Below are positions 8,716 through 18,471 of a stretch of DNA of 62,536 nt, piece after piece; within the stretch, counting starts at the first letter, position 1, and the number at the start of each line of letters is the position of its first letter. This DNA is from Acidihalobacter sp. (GTDB taxonomy: Bacteria; Pseudomonadota; Gammaproteobacteria; DSM-5130; Acidihalobacteraceae). The position numbers were made by a program, and so were the translations under genes. The notes under the pieces are model-generated. The model worked only from the letters and a program-made list of their open reading frames with translations. It had not been told where the DNA came from and made no database searches. Where the stretch lies: contig JALUXU010000029.1 in assembly GCA_027013225.1 (NCBI GenBank), forward strand, positions 1-62,536. Direction: 5' to 3'.

Positions 8716-10221
8716 ATGTGCGGAATCATCGGCATCGTTGCCCATAGCCCCGTAAATCAGCCACTGTATGATGGCTTGACGGTGCTCCAACATCGTGGGC
8801 AGGATGCCGCAGGCATCGTGACTTTCGATCAGGGCCGGCTGTTTCTGCGCAAGGGCAATGGCCTTGTGCGTGACGTTTTTCATGCCCGCCACATGCAGGA
8901 ACTCGTCGGCAACGTCGGCATCGGCCATGTGCGGTATCCTACAGCTGGTTCGTCGTCATCGGCGGAAGCGCAGCCGTTCTATGTCAATTCCCCTTTTGGT
9001 ATCACCTTGGGTCACAACGGTAATTTAATAAATGCCGAGGCACTGAAACGCGAGCTTTTCCTCCAGGATCGAAGGCACATCAATACCGAATCTGATTCGG
9101 AAGTGCTGCTCAATGTCTTTGCCCAGGAATTGCTCAAACTGGACCCGCTCAAGCTTGAGCCAGAGCATATTTTCAAGGCGGTTTCAGCCGTTCATCGCCG
9201 TTGTCGTGGAGCCTATGCCGTGGTGGCCATGATCAATGATTACGGCATTGTGGCTTTCCGCGATCCTCATGGCATTCGTCCTGTAGTTTATGGCGTGCGC
9301 GAAACTCCGCAGGGCGTCGAATACATGGTCGCTTCGGAAAGCGTGGCCTTGACAGCCTTGGGCTACAAATTGATTCGCGATCTTGATCCAGGCGAAGCGA
9401 TCTATATCGATCTTCAGGGTAACTTGCATGCACGGCAATGCGCCGCCAACCCTGTACTCGCACCCTGCATGTTCGAGTATGTCTACTTTGCTCGTCCAGA
9501 CTCGGTTTTGAATAATGTTTTCGTACATCGCGCGCGCATGCGCATGGGTGAATATCTGGCGCGTAAAATACAGCGCGAATGGCCGGATCACGATATCGAT
9601 GTAATTATTCCCATTCCAGAGACCAGTCGCACATCGGCATTGGAACTGGCTTTACAGTTGGGCGTGAAATACCGAGAAGGCTTCATCAAAAATCGCTATA
9701 TCGCGCGCACTTTTATCATGCCGGGACAAACCCAGCGCAAAAAATCCGTTCGCCAGAAGCTTAACCCCATCGAAATGGAATTCAAGGGTAAAAACGTGCT
9801 GTTGGTTGACGATTCCATCGTGCGTGGAACGACATCGCGTGAAATCGTGATGATGGCCAGGGAAGCGGGCGCGCGGCGAGTGTATTTTGCCTCCGCCTCT
9901 CCGCCGGTACGTTATCCCAATATCTACGGAATCGACATGCCAGCGGCACATGAACTCATCGCGCATGGGCGGGATGTCGAAGAAATCGCGGCCGCCATCT
10001 GCGTCGATCGGCTCATTTATCAGGATCTCGATGACCTTATCAAGGCGGTGCGAAAAGGCAATCCTAGACTTCACCACTTCGACACCTCCGTGTTCGATGG
10101 CCATTACATCACAGGCGTCGATCCGCAGTATCTGGCCGCACTGGAACGCGCGCGCGGCGAAGGCAAGTATACGCAGAAAGTGCCAAAACAGGCGCAGATC
10201 GATTTGCATAACACAGTATGA
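8716..10221 (+). CDS. purF: Amidophosphoribosyltransferase
   Basis: A 501-residue enzyme for the first step of purine synthesis, making phosphoribosylamine from PRPP and glutamine. The start MCGIIGIV exposes the nucleophilic cysteine after Met removal; the glutaminase domain shows [10 protein letters not shown] and GHNGNLIN, and the PRPP loop is [18 protein letters not shown] upstream serves as ribosome binding site. The 3' end overlaps the next gene by ATGA, which ties an L,D-transpeptidase to purine synthesis in expression. Confidence 0.97.
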   Translation: MCGIIGIVAHSPVNQPLYDGLTVLQHRGQDAAGIVTFDQGRLFLRKGNGLVRDVFHARHMQELVGNVGIGHVRYPTAGSSSSAEAQPFYVNSPFGITLGHNGNLINAEALKRELFLQDRRHINTESDSEVLLNVFAQELLKLDPLKLEPEHIFKAVSAVHRRCRGAYAVVAMINDYGIVAFRDPHGIRPVVYGVRETPQGVEYMVASESVALTALGYKLIRDLDPGEAIYIDLQGNLHARQCAANPVLAPCMFEYVYFARPDSVLNNVFVHRARMRMGEYLARKIQREWPDHDIDVIIPIPETSRTSALELALQLGVKYREGFIKNRYIARTFIMPGQTQRKKSVRQKLNPIEMEFKGKNVLLVDDSIVRGTTSREIVMMAREAGARRVYFASASPPVRYPNIYGIDMPAAHELIAHGRDVEEIAAAICVDRLIYQDLDDLIKAVRKGNPRLHHFDTSVFDGHYITGVDPQYLAALERARGEGKYTQKVPKQAQIDLHNTV

Positions 10222-10823
10222 ATCTTGTTTCTCCTTTGTATTCAAGCGCGCTGGCCGAACTGAAAAAAAACATTCACCAGCATGATTTCGACTATTGCTA
10301 CGATATGCTGGCGATCGTGTCGATCACAGACCAACGTTTGTATTTTCTAAGCGAAGGCCGACTGCAAGAAAGCTATCCGGTATCCACCGCCTCCCGGGGT
10401 TCGGGAAATCGCATCAACAGCTTCAAGACGCCGCTCGGCCTGTTTGAGATAGTGGAGAAATACGGGGATAACGCCTCTCTCGGCACCGTTTTCAAGGGGC
10501 GCGAGCCCACCGGGGAAATCGCCGCTATCCTCAAAGATCCAAACGATGAAACCGAATCAGACCTGATAACCAGCCGAATCCTGCGCTTGAGTGGGCTTCA
10601 GTCCGGCTGGAATCGGGGCGGGGATGTAGACACATTCTCCCGTTACATCTACATCCATGGGACGCCTGAAGAAAACCGGATTGGCCGGCCAGCATCTCAG
10701 GGATGCATTCGCATGCGCAACAAAGATGTGGCGGAACTTTACGAATGCCTACCCTTAAATTCAGTCGTGTATATTGATGTTAACCCCTGGGAAACTGAAT
10801 TGCGCCCTGAAGCTCAGACATAA
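10218..10823 (+). CDS. L,D-transpeptidase (YkuD) family protein, no signal peptide
   Basis: A 201-residue YkuD-domain protein. The catalytic region shows His147 in IYIHGTP and Cys163 in ASQGCIRM, the His/Cys signature of enzymes that cross-link or attach proteins to peptidoglycan meso-DAP residues. There is no N-terminal hydrophobic segment; the first 30 residues are polar and acidic/aromatic, so export is not explained. It lacks LysM or peptidoglycan-binding modules. The ATG overlaps the purF stop. Small YkuD proteins of this type are annotated as 'L,D-transpeptidase', but their substrates are mostly untested. Confidence 0.82.
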   Translation: MNLVSPLYSSALAELKKNIHQHDFDYCYDMLAIVSITDQRLYFLSEGRLQESYPVSTASRGSGNRINSFKTPLGLFEIVEKYGDNASLGTVFKGREPTGEIAAILKDPNDETESDLITSRILRLSGLQSGWNRGGDVDTFSRYIYIHGTPEENRIGRPASQGCIRMRNKDVAELYECLPLNSVVYIDVNPWETELRPEAQT

Positions 10824-10837
10824 GAGGGTAATAGTCA

Positions 10838-11716
10838 ATGTTTCATATCTACATCGAGCCGGAATCCGGCCCGGCGCCAGTGGTGCAAGTTATTGAGCAG
10901 GCTAGGCGCAGCATCGTGGTCAATGCGTACTATCTCGATGACCGGCAGGTTCTAAACGCGCTTGGCGCTGCCGTGAAACGGGGCGTGCAGGTGCAGGTGA
11001 TTCTCGACCGCAAGCCTTATGACATGCGGCCATGGCGACTGCGGCGCGAATTCCGTGAAGTCCGCGCTACTGGCGCGGGAGTTAAAGCATCGCCGCCACG
11101 ATTCGAGTTCGATCACGCCAAATATGTCTGTTCACTTTCGGCCTGCGAAATCGGCACCGCGAATTATTCCTGGAGCGCATTCCACAAAAACCGGGAATAC
11201 ATGGTGGTCACCGATAATCCGCACATCGTAAAGGCGGCTCGCCGAGTATTCGAGGCGGACTGGATGTCTGCTCGCGCCGGCAGCATGCCACGCCACTATC
11301 TGGTGCTCTCGCCAGGGGCTACATCATCGCTCATAAAAAAAGCGCTGGCACAGCCGGGGCCGATAGACATCGAGCAGGAGGAGCTGGGCGACGATTCTCA
11401 ATTGCTGCATGCGCTCCTCGTCAAGGGACGGATGGCGCGGTTGATCCTGCCGCTGCGAGCGGCGCGCCGCGACCGTGAGCGAGTGGCCCGCTTGCGCCGC
11501 GCCGGCGTGCAGATTAAGTTCATGTCCCCCAGGGTTGTCTATATGCATGCGAAGATGATCGTCGGCAATCATCTTGCTTTCATTGGCTCGCAGAACATGT
11601 CCTGGACAAGCTTGAACCGTAATCGCGAAATGGGGCTTGTGTTCAGCCACAAAGAGGCGCTGAAAACGCTGGAGAGCCAGTTCAACGCCGACTGGAAGCA
11701 GGCGCAGTCCGGCTAA
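10838..11716 (+). CDS. Phospholipase D-like protein with degenerate HKD motifs
   Basis: A 292-residue protein with two PLD-type half-domains. Each keeps the His-x-Lys pair (His93/Lys95 in FDHAKY, His237/Lys239 in MHAKMI) and the following Gly-x-x-Asn turn (GTANYSW, GSQNMSW), but the Asp of HxKx4D is replaced (Leu100, Asn244). There is no transmembrane segment or signal peptide, unlike cardiolipin synthases. It follows the Ldt gene by 14 bases with AGAGGG upstream and is probably the last gene of the purF transcript. It could be a phospholipase, a nuclease of the Nuc type, or a transferase. Confidence 0.75.
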   Translation: MFHIYIEPESGPAPVVQVIEQARRSIVVNAYYLDDRQVLNALGAAVKRGVQVQVILDRKPYDMRPWRLRREFREVRATGAGVKASPPRFEFDHAKYVCSLSACEIGTANYSWSAFHKNREYMVVTDNPHIVKAARRVFEADWMSARAGSMPRHYLVLSPGATSSLIKKALAQPGPIDIEQEELGDDSQLLHALLVKGRMARLILPLRAARRDRERVARLRRAGVQIKFMSPRVVYMHAKMIVGNHLAFIGSQNMSWTSLNRNREMGLVFSHKEALKTLESQFNADWKQAQSG

Positions 11717-11743
11717 TGATACGAACTATTGGAGGTTCTTCGA

Positions 11744-12589
11744 TCAGTCAGCCTTGACCGGCCATATTTCAAACAGAATGCCCAGCATCGGGTGATCGAT
11801 ATAGTTGAGGATCTTGGAGCGCGTGCGTTGCTGTTCATCGATCGGGATGGCGAGAAGACGACTTGCGGCTGAAGGAAGGGCGGCCCCCCTTAAAACCGGA
11901 AGATCCAAGCGCCATTGTAACGGTGTATGTCTTGCGGGACCGTTTGAGTCTGTACCCGCGTTTTGTTTCATTGCCGCACCTTGGAGACTTTTATTTGCCG
12001 AAGTGACATTGGTGGCGGCGGGGACGACAGGAATGCGCAGGATTAGATGGGTATAGACATGCAAATATCTTCCGAGAACAACCTCGATCGTACCCGACAA
12101 TTGAGATAACTGTTGTCCTGTATCCGCCTGCCGCGGATACAGAAGAGCGTAATTTTTACCCAGGTCGATATAAATCGGCTTCGATTGCCGGATACCAAGG
12201 CCCGGCTGAATCCATGCGATATGACCTATCACAGTATATCGACTGTTGGCCTCGAGGCGCCGGACGGCATCGTTTAAACGAAAGGACGATGAAGGCAGGG
12301 GGCGGTAACCCGGCGCTGATGCGCCGCCAAACAAATTCAGAGTGCCTTGCCTGTCTGGAGGCGTCACGCTCTGCGGCCATTGTTCCTCGGCCATATTTTT
12401 CGGATTATCATAGGTGAAAAAGACCATTTCCACCTGATATTCCTTCGCCAAAGGCGTCCCTGTGGCCGCGGCTTGCTGAAAAATAACGGCGAGGCCAAAA
12501 AAAATCGTAAGCAAAAAGAGTGGAAATCCGAGCGAAATCAAACGCGACATGCGCCAGATTTGAAACACCGGCTTGATGGAAGCCTTCAT
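11744..12589 (-). CDS. csiV: CsiV-family peptidoglycan-binding protein
   Basis: A 281-residue protein with an N-terminal hydrophobic segment (about 15-40) that may be a signal peptide or anchor. The mature part opens with KEYQVEMVFFTYDNP and ends with LNYIDHPMLGILFEIWPV, the two conserved ends of the CsiV family (PF10972). In Vibrio cholerae CsiV binds peptidoglycan and is needed for activation of a class A penicillin-binding protein. Unlike the usual location near mfd, here it overlaps the stop of the RND pump gene by ATGA and is the last gene of that operon. Confidence 0.75.
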   Translation of the reverse strand: MKASIKPVFQIWRMSRLISLGFPLFLLTIFFGLAVIFQQAAATGTPLAKEYQVEMVFFTYDNPKNMAEEQWPQSVTPPDRQGTLNLFGGASAPGYRPLPSSSFRLNDAVRRLEANSRYTVIGHIAWIQPGLGIRQSKPIYIDLGKNYALLYPRQADTGQQLSQLSGTIEVVLGRYLHVYTHLILRIPVVPAATNVTSANKSLQGAAMKQNAGTDSNGPARHTPLQWRLDLPVLRGAALPSAASRLLAIPIDEQQRTRSKILNYIDHPMLGILFEIWPVKAD

Positions 12590-15500
12590 TTATCTTCCTC
12601 CATCGCCAAGCGATCGAGATCGGCCTGTTGCGCTTGCTCGCGGGCGTGTATTTTTTCATGATTCTTGGCCAGATAAAGATAAATCAGCGGCACAATATAA
12701 AGACTGAAAAATGCGCCGATTCCCAGTCCGGCTGCGATGACGATACCGAGCTGGTTTCTGGGCGGCGCGCCGGAACCTGTGGCCAGGATCAGCGGAAACA
12801 CGCCGAACACCATGGAAAGCGTGGTCATCAGGATGGGGCGCAGGCGTATACTCGCGGCTTTTTTGACGGCCTCCAGCTTACCGAGGCCTTCGTTTCTCTG
12901 CAAATCGTTCGCGAATTGAACCACTAAAATACCCTGTTTGGTGATCAAGCCGATGAGGGTGATGAGTGCGATCTGCGTATAGATGTTCAGACTGGCCATG
13001 CCCAGGGTCATGAAAAGCAAGGCGCCTGCCGCCGACATGGGCACGGTAAACATGATGATGAGCGCATCGCGAAAGCTGTTGAACTGGGCGGAGAGCAGCA
13101 GGTAGATCAATAATAGCGCTAAGGCAACCGAGATCATGAAAGTATGGCCCTGCTTAATGAACTGCCGTGAGGAGCCGCCGTAATTGACCGATGCAGTAGG
13201 CGCGATTTCCTCGGTGATTTGCTTCAGATAGGCCAGCGCTTCCCCTTGGGACACCCCAGGAAATTGAAGTCCCTGGATGGAAACGCTGTTGAGGCGATCA
13301 AACTGAGGTAGGGACTCAGGTATTACTCGCGTCTTGAAACTCACTAGGGTGGACAGCGGCACCAATGCCCCGCTTGCCGTGCGGATATGGATCAGGTCGA
13401 GTTTGTGTAGCGTGGAGCGGTAATTGAGCGGCGCTTCAGGGATCACCTGATAGGCATACCCATTCATGATAAAGCGGTTGACATAACCGCCGGCCAGCAT
13501 GGTTTGCAGGCTACTGGCGATCTGCCGCATGCTGATGCCCAGGGCGGCCGCCATCTTGCGATTCACCACAAGCTCCTGCTGAGGCTGGTCGATTTTCAGG
13601 GTTTTCTGCAGAAACAGGAACTTGCCGCTCTCACGCGCCTTCATCATCACCTCCCTGGCGATTCGGTCCAGATTCCGATAAGAACCTGAGGAAGTAATTA
13701 CGAAATCGATGGGGAACAGGCCCGTCGCGCCGGGCAGGGGAGGGGGCGTGAAGGCCGCCGCCTTTAGCCCGGCGATGCCGGACAGGGCATGCTGGACTTC
13801 CGGCTTGAGTTGGGAAGCGGTCTTGTGGCGCTCGCTGAAAGGCTTGAGTTGCATGCCTGCCATCATGTTGTTGCTGCCGCCGCCAGTCATCAGGTTGGGA
13901 CCGATCATCATGAAGGTGCGTTGTTTCTGCGAAAAATGATCGAAAACATCGAGCACCTGCTGGCCGTAGATTTTCATATAACCTGTGGCGGCATCAGGCT
14001 GAGCGTGGCCGATACTGAAGATCACGCCGCTGTTCTGAGGCGGGGAAAGCTGTTGGCGCACGCCGGAAAACATGAAATAGACGGCCACCAATGTGGCGAT
14101 GACGAAGACCAGGCCGATGCTGGGAAATTCCAGGAAAGCACTCAAGGAGCGATCATACAGTCGCCGAAGCTTGTCGTAAGAGACATCGAGAAAGTGATTC
14201 AGGCCATGCGCCGGCGTCTTGCGCAGCACCTTGCCGCTGAGCACCGGCGACAGGGTCAGGGCAATCACCATGGAAACCAGCACCGCATAAACGATGGTGA
14301 AGGCGAATTCCGTGAACAGCGCGCCGGTGAGGCCACCGGTGAAGGCCACGGGAAGGAACACGGCGATCAACGTGGTTGACATGACGATGATGGGCAGGCT
14401 CAGCTCGCGGGCCGAGAGCACGGCGGCCTGAAAACCCGACCGACCTTCCTCGATGTGTCGATGGACGTTTTCTACCATCACGATGGCATCGTCCACCACC
14501 AGCCCGATCGCCAGAACGAATGCAAGCAATGTCAATAAGTTATAAGTGTAACCTGAAGCATACATCAAGATCCCAGCACCGGCCAGCGACAAGGGGATGG
14601 CCGCCGCGGGCACCAGCAGGGCACGCAGCGAACCGAGGAACAAAAAGATGACGAGCACCACCACGGCGAGGGTGATACCTATGGTCATGGCGACTTCGAC
14701 GATAGAGTTATGGATGAAGGTGGCTGCGTTGTAGGGCAGACCCAGGGCCAACCCGGGCGGCAGCCTTTTCTTCAGCCCTTCGAGTTTCTGACTCACGCCC
14801 AGGGCAGTATCAAGCGCATTGGCCGACGGTGTCGTAGTGATCCCGATGGCAACCGCCGGTTTGCCATTGTAGTAAAACTGAGAATTATAACTTTGTGATC
14901 CCAATTGAATTTTAGCAACTTGGTCGAGATAGATTGGTGTACCGTTGACAGTCTTTACGACCAGCTTGTCGAATTGACTTGCGGCATTCAAGCCTAGATT
15001 GTTGGTCAGTGGAATGGTGATGAGCCTGCCTTTGGTTTTGCCCGTTGCGGAGACCACGTTCTGAGTTGCCAGCGCGCTACCGATCTCTGCAGGGGTCACG
15101 CCGAGCGCCGCCATCTTGACCGGATCGAGCCATACTCTCAGCGCCAGATTGTTGCCGTTTCCACCCGAGGCGCCGGGGGGGAGAATCTGGGCCTCGGAGA
15201 CGCCCGGCACGGTTTGCAGCAGCGGCTGTACGTTACGCACCACGTAATCGACGATCTGGGAAGTCGTCATCTCGTGCTTGGGACTGTAAAAGGCAATATA
15301 CATCAATGCAGTAGAGCGCCCGGACGAGGTATTGACGACGGGCGGGAAGCTGTTTTTCGGCAGCAGGGCCTCGACCTGCTTGATCTTCACCAGGGCATTG
15401 GTCTGGGCCGTGTCGGGATTGGTGTTCAAGCGCATATAAAGAGTGATGGTGCTGCTGCCCTGGCTGGTGCTGGAGGTCATATAGTCCAGACCCGGCACGC

Positions 15501-15735
15501 TGCCGAGCACCCGGCTGAGCGGCTGGGTGATATAACTTTGTACTGTCTGAGGACTGGCCCCGGGATAGGATGTACTCACCGTGAGCACGGTCGAAGTCAG
15601 TTTGGGATATTCGCGTACCGTAAGCTTGCTCAGTCCATACAGACCGAGCACGGCGATAACCGTGGCGAGCGTGACCGCCAATACGGGCCGGCGTATGAAC
15701 AGATCGGTCCAGCGGCTGTTGCGAAGATTACTCAT
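12586..15735 (-). CDS. RND-type (HAE1) multidrug efflux permease
   Basis: A 1049-residue inner-membrane pump of normal RND length: transmembrane helix at about 13-30, a large periplasmic loop, helices around 340-490, a second periplasmic loop and a final helix block at about 870-1030. The proton-relay aspartates in the fourth helix are visible in GLVVDDAIVMVENVHRH. It resembles MexW/MdtB-like permeases that pair with a MexA-like adaptor. The adaptor gene is two bases upstream; no outer-membrane TolC-type channel is encoded nearby, so it would use one from elsewhere. Confidence 0.93.
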   Translation of the reverse strand: MSNLRNSRWTDLFIRRPVLAVTLATVIAVLGLYGLSKLTVREYPKLTSTVLTVSTSYPGASPQTVQSYITQPLSRVLGSVPGLDYMTSSTSQGSSTITLYMRLNTNPDTAQTNALVKIKQVEALLPKNSFPPVVNTSSGRSTALMYIAFYSPKHEMTTSQIVDYVVRNVQPLLQTVPGVSEAQILPPGASGGNGNNLALRVWLDPVKMAALGVTPAEIGSALATQNVVSATGKTKGRLITIPLTNNLGLNAASQFDKLVVKTVNGTPIYLDQVAKIQLGSQSYNSQFYYNGKPAVAIGITTTPSANALDTALGVSQKLEGLKKRLPPGLALGLPYNAATFIHNSIVEVAMTIGITLAVVVLVIFLFLGSLRALLVPAAAIPLSLAGAGILMYASGYTYNLLTLLAFVLAIGLVVDDAIVMVENVHRHIEEGRSGFQAAVLSARELSLPIIVMSTTLIAVFLPVAFTGGLTGALFTEFAFTIVYAVLVSMVIALTLSPVLSGKVLRKTPAHGLNHFLDVSYDKLRRLYDRSLSAFLEFPSIGLVFVIATLVAVYFMFSGVRQQLSPPQNSGVIFSIGHAQPDAATGYMKIYGQQVLDVFDHFSQKQRTFMMIGPNLMTGGGSNNMMAGMQLKPFSERHKTASQLKPEVQHALSGIAGLKAAAFTPPPLPGATGLFPIDFVITSSGSYRNLDRIAREVMMKARESGKFLFLQKTLKIDQPQQELVVNRKMAAALGISMRQIASSLQTMLAGGYVNRFIMNGYAYQVIPEAPLNYRSTLHKLDLIHIRTASGALVPLSTLVSFKTRVIPESLPQFDRLNSVSIQGLQFPGVSQGEALAYLKQITEEIAPTASVNYGGSSRQFIKQGHTFMISVALALLLIYLLLSAQFNSFRDALIIMFTVPMSAAGALLFMTLGMASLNIYTQIALITLIGLITKQGILVVQFANDLQRNEGLGKLEAVKKAASIRLRPILMTTLSMVFGVFPLILATGSGAPPRNQLGIVIAAGLGIGAFFSLYIVPLIYLYLAKNHEKIHAREQAQQADLDRLAMEEDK

Positions 15736-15737
15736 GA

Positions 15738-16871
15738 TCAGTTCTCCACTAGGCCGGCAGGAGAGTTGAGCAAGTCCTTTGGCACGGGCACGATCTTGAC
15801 ATGGGCGCCCGGATAGAGTTTGACCTGACCGGCGATCACTACGGTTTGTCCGGCTTTCAAGCCTTGATCAATGGCCACCCAGTTGCCTTTTTCCACCCCT
15901 GTTTTGACATTGATTTGCTTGGCGATGCGGCCTTTGGGCGTGGTTTCGACGATGTATATAAAATTGCCATAGGTGTTATAGGTAATGGCAATTTTCGGGA
16001 TCGCGATTACATGCCGCTTTTGCTTGAGTTGCAGACTCACCAGACCGAACATTCCGGGCCGCAGGCGTGCAGCGCTGTTATCTATCTTGGCTTCCACTGA
16101 AAACGTGCGGGTGGTGTTATTAATCGCTGCGCCAATAGCAGTGACCCGGCCGCTGAACTGCTGTCCTTTCATACCATCGATTCGAAACGTGACGCTATCA
16201 CCTCGGCGAACGCGGCCCAGATCGCCTTGAGGAAGCTGGAATTGTACTCTTAGGGGATTCCATTGCTGAATATCTACAATTGGACTGCCAGGGGCCACAT
16301 ACTCGCCCAAGTTGGCCTGGCGGAGACCAAGATGGCCGTCGAAGGGCGCACGGATCTGCAAATTGCTGAGAGTGGCCTGATCTGCTTGAACTGCGGCCTG
16401 GGCCTCGCGATAGGCCGCTTCGGTACCTTGCAAGGCTGCCAGACTGGTTGCCTGACGGGCGTACAATCGACGCTGACGTTCCAGATTCTGGCGCGCATTC
16501 GTCAATCTAGCTTTGTCTGCCGCAAGTTTTGCGCGTGCAACATTATCGTTGATCTGTACCAGCAGCGCTCCTTTTTTCACTGTTTCGCCTGACTTGAAAT
16601 ACAGGCCGGTGATAATGCCCGGCGCTTGTGCCGTCAACATAGTGCCTTGCTCGGCCTCCAGCGTGGCGGTGGCCTGTAAGCGGGCAGGCCAGATCTCTGA
16701 TTTGGCTTTAATAACCGATACAGTGACCGTCGGTGGCGGCATGTGTGCCAAAACCGCCAAAAACTTGCCTTTCATGACGGTGGTAAAACCAATGACTCCG
16801 CCATAAATGATCAGTACGAACAGGAGCATAAAGAACATGCGGCGGAAATAACGGACTTTGGGCGAGGCCAT
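15738..16871 (-). CDS. RND efflux periplasmic adaptor (membrane fusion protein)
   Basis: A 377-residue HlyD/AcrA-type adaptor that links the pump to an outer-membrane channel. An N-terminal membrane segment (about 11-31) precedes a lipoyl-type half (LTAQAPGIITGLYFKSGETVKKG), an alpha-hairpin (about 115-160), the returning lipoyl strand (IRAPFDGHLGLRQANLGEYV), and beta-barrel and membrane-proximal domains. It lacks the lipobox cysteine and so is probably membrane-anchored rather than a lipoprotein. It sits between tetR and the permease. Confidence 0.92.
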   Translation of the reverse strand: MASPKVRYFRRMFFMLLFVLIIYGGVIGFTTVMKGKFLAVLAHMPPPTVTVSVIKAKSEIWPARLQATATLEAEQGTMLTAQAPGIITGLYFKSGETVKKGALLVQINDNVARAKLAADKARLTNARQNLERQRRLYARQATSLAALQGTEAAYREAQAAVQADQATLSNLQIRAPFDGHLGLRQANLGEYVAPGSPIVDIQQWNPLRVQFQLPQGDLGRVRRGDSVTFRIDGMKGQQFSGRVTAIGAAINNTTRTFSVEAKIDNSAARLRPGMFGLVSLQLKQKRHVIAIPKIAITYNTYGNFIYIVETTPKGRIAKQINVKTGVEKGNWVAIDQGLKAGQTVVIAGQVKLYPGAHVKIVPVPKDLLNSPAGLVEN

Positions 16872-16921
16872 GGGAGGGGCTCCTCAAAGGTTGCCAGGGG
16901 TGATATGAAAATTAAAAAGGG

Positions 16922-17548
16922 TCATGGTTGACATCCGGCTTGCGCTTTGACAAGCGCCACCGCCTGATCACACAGGCGTTGCAGCGTCTGCTCGAGTGCC
17001 GCGTCGCTGTTCATTAGATCGGGAGCGTAGGCGCGAACGATATCGGGCTTGAGAAACAGGATCATACCCATGCCAATCAAGCTCAGCGCCAGCTGATTGA
17101 CCGCATTTGCAGCCGTTTGCGAACCGCAATGACGGATAAGAAATGCGCGTAACTGTTCGAATCTGGGGCGGAAAAAATCCTGACATTCTCCCCCGATCAG
17201 GCCGCTTGGCTGAATTTGTTCGCGCATGAATAACATGTACCTTAAAGGCATGTGCGGATCGCGGGCCATCGCAAGCAAAGGGCGGTAGTAAGCCTCGATT
17301 CCAGCGCGCAAATCGACGTCTTCGGCAAGCATTTCCTGAGGGATTTCAGTCAGAGCAGCAGCGGGTTTCAATACTTCTCGATACAAGGAGGCCTTGTCGC
17401 CGAAGTAATAATTAATGGCAGCACCATTGACGCCGGCGGCCTGGCAGATTTCGCGCACCGATGCACGATTGAATCCTTTGGCGGCGAATATTTCCTCGGC
17501 CGCGGAAAGCAGGCGCTGCCGGGCTGAGTTGTCGCTGGGGGAATTCAT
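16922..17548 (-). CDS. TetR-family repressor of the efflux operon
   Basis: A 208-residue one-component regulator. The N-terminal helix-turn-helix (RQRLLSAAEEIFAAKGFNR, then VREICQAAGVNGAAINYYF) is typical TetR; the C-terminal ligand domain looks like the CerR/YbiH (DUF1956) type. ATG 17548 is chosen because a candidate -10 box covers the alternative ATG at 17590. It is followed by the adaptor and pump genes in the same direction, so it probably represses itself and them through the palindrome just upstream. The inducing compound is unknown. Confidence 0.85.
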   Translation of the reverse strand: MNSPSDNSARQRLLSAAEEIFAAKGFNRASVREICQAAGVNGAAINYYFGDKASLYREVLKPAAALTEIPQEMLAEDVDLRAGIEAYYRPLLAMARDPHMPLRYMLFMREQIQPSGLIGGECQDFFRPRFEQLRAFLIRHCGSQTAANAVNQLALSLIGMGMILFLKPDIVRAYAPDLMNSDAALEQTLQRLCDQAVALVKAQAGCQP

Positions 17549-17585
17549 ATTCGTGAATCGGGTCCGGATTGGGTATCCGTATGTG

Positions 17586-17628
17586 AGCATACTGGAAGCA
17601 TGGATTGCGATTCAAGCAATTGTTTGAA
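17586..17628 (-). promoter_or_regulatory. tetR-efflux operon promoter with TetR-type operator
   Basis: On the minus strand TTGAAT (17615-17610) and TATGCT (17591-17586), 18 bases apart, form a plausible sigma-70 promoter. An 18-bp imperfect palindrome at 17611-17628 (TTCAARCAATTGYTTGAA pattern, one mismatched pair) overlaps the -35 box, as expected of an autorepressing TetR operator. Binding is inferred. Confidence 0.6.
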
Positions 17629-17721
17629 ACGAGCGTATGAGTGGGTGTGGTTATGCACTATTTAACATAATATAGATTATGCGAACTAAGATTGGGGTTT
17701 CAAAACCAAGGAATCTTAACC

Positions 17722-18417
17722 TCACGCCTTTTGCAGCAACCACTCGGCGTAACCCAGATCTTCCGGGCGCGTTATTTTGATGTTGTCCGCACTGCCTTCG
17801 ATAACGATTGGGGACAGTCCCATTAATTCCATGGCCGATGCTTCGTCGGTCACCGCCAGTCCATTGTCCGCCGCCTCGATCAATGCGCGTCTAAGCATAT
17901 TAAGACGAAACATCTGTGGGGTTTGTGCATGCCAGAGCGTAGAACGGTCTACAGTGGATTCGATCCTGTTCCCCTCACCGACACGTTTGATGGTGTCTCG
18001 AGCTGGAACCGCCAGGATGCCTCCAACGGGATGATTGCTCGCCTGCGTCATCAGGCGTGCGAGATCACTGTCGGAAAGCAATGGACGCGCTGCATCATGC
18101 ACTAGAACCCAGTCTTCATCGCTGGCGCGATGCGCTAGGAATTCAAGCGCGTTTCTGACGGAATCGGCGCGCTCTATACCTCCTTCAACCTGCATGACTC
18201 GAGGATCACGGGAACACTCTAGCGTTGGCCACCACGAATCGTTTTTCCCTATCGCTACTGCGATTCCACGGATTTCAGGATGGGAAGTGAAAAGATCAAT
18301 CGTACGTTCAAGAACGCTTCGACCGTGCAAACTAAGATATTGCTTTGGACGATCGGCACCCATACGTCTGCCTACGCCAGCAGCGGGGATCACCACCCAG
18401 TATGACGACTTATTCAC
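17722..18417 (-). CDS. ispD: 2-C-methyl-D-erythritol 4-phosphate cytidylyltransferase
   Basis: A 231-residue nucleotidyltransferase that makes CDP-ME in the MEP isoprenoid pathway. The CTP-binding loop PAAGVGRRMGADRPKQYL is at the N-terminus, VHDAARPLL carries the metal-binding Asp, and TVDRSTLWHAQTPQMF the conserved C-terminal core. It follows ftsB as in many gammaproteobacteria, but the usual next gene ispF is absent; the efflux operon follows instead. Confidence 0.95.
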   Translation of the reverse strand: MNKSSYWVVIPAAGVGRRMGADRPKQYLSLHGRSVLERTIDLFTSHPEIRGIAVAIGKNDSWWPTLECSRDPRVMQVEGGIERADSVRNALEFLAHRASDEDWVLVHDAARPLLSDSDLARLMTQASNHPVGGILAVPARDTIKRVGEGNRIESTVDRSTLWHAQTPQMFRLNMLRRALIEAADNGLAVTDEASAMELMGLSPIVIEGSADNIKITRPEDLGYAEWLLQKA

Positions 18418-18471
18418 GGCGAACTCTTCCTTGATCCACTCAGGGGAACGACATCGAAATACAGGACGGCG

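Noticed and set aside
9652-10245. A 197-codon minus-strand frame
   Set aside because: Antisense to purF; composition is a shadow of the PurF codons.
13789-14379. A 196-codon plus-strand frame
   Set aside because: Lies inside the RND permease gene on the other strand and shows no family features.
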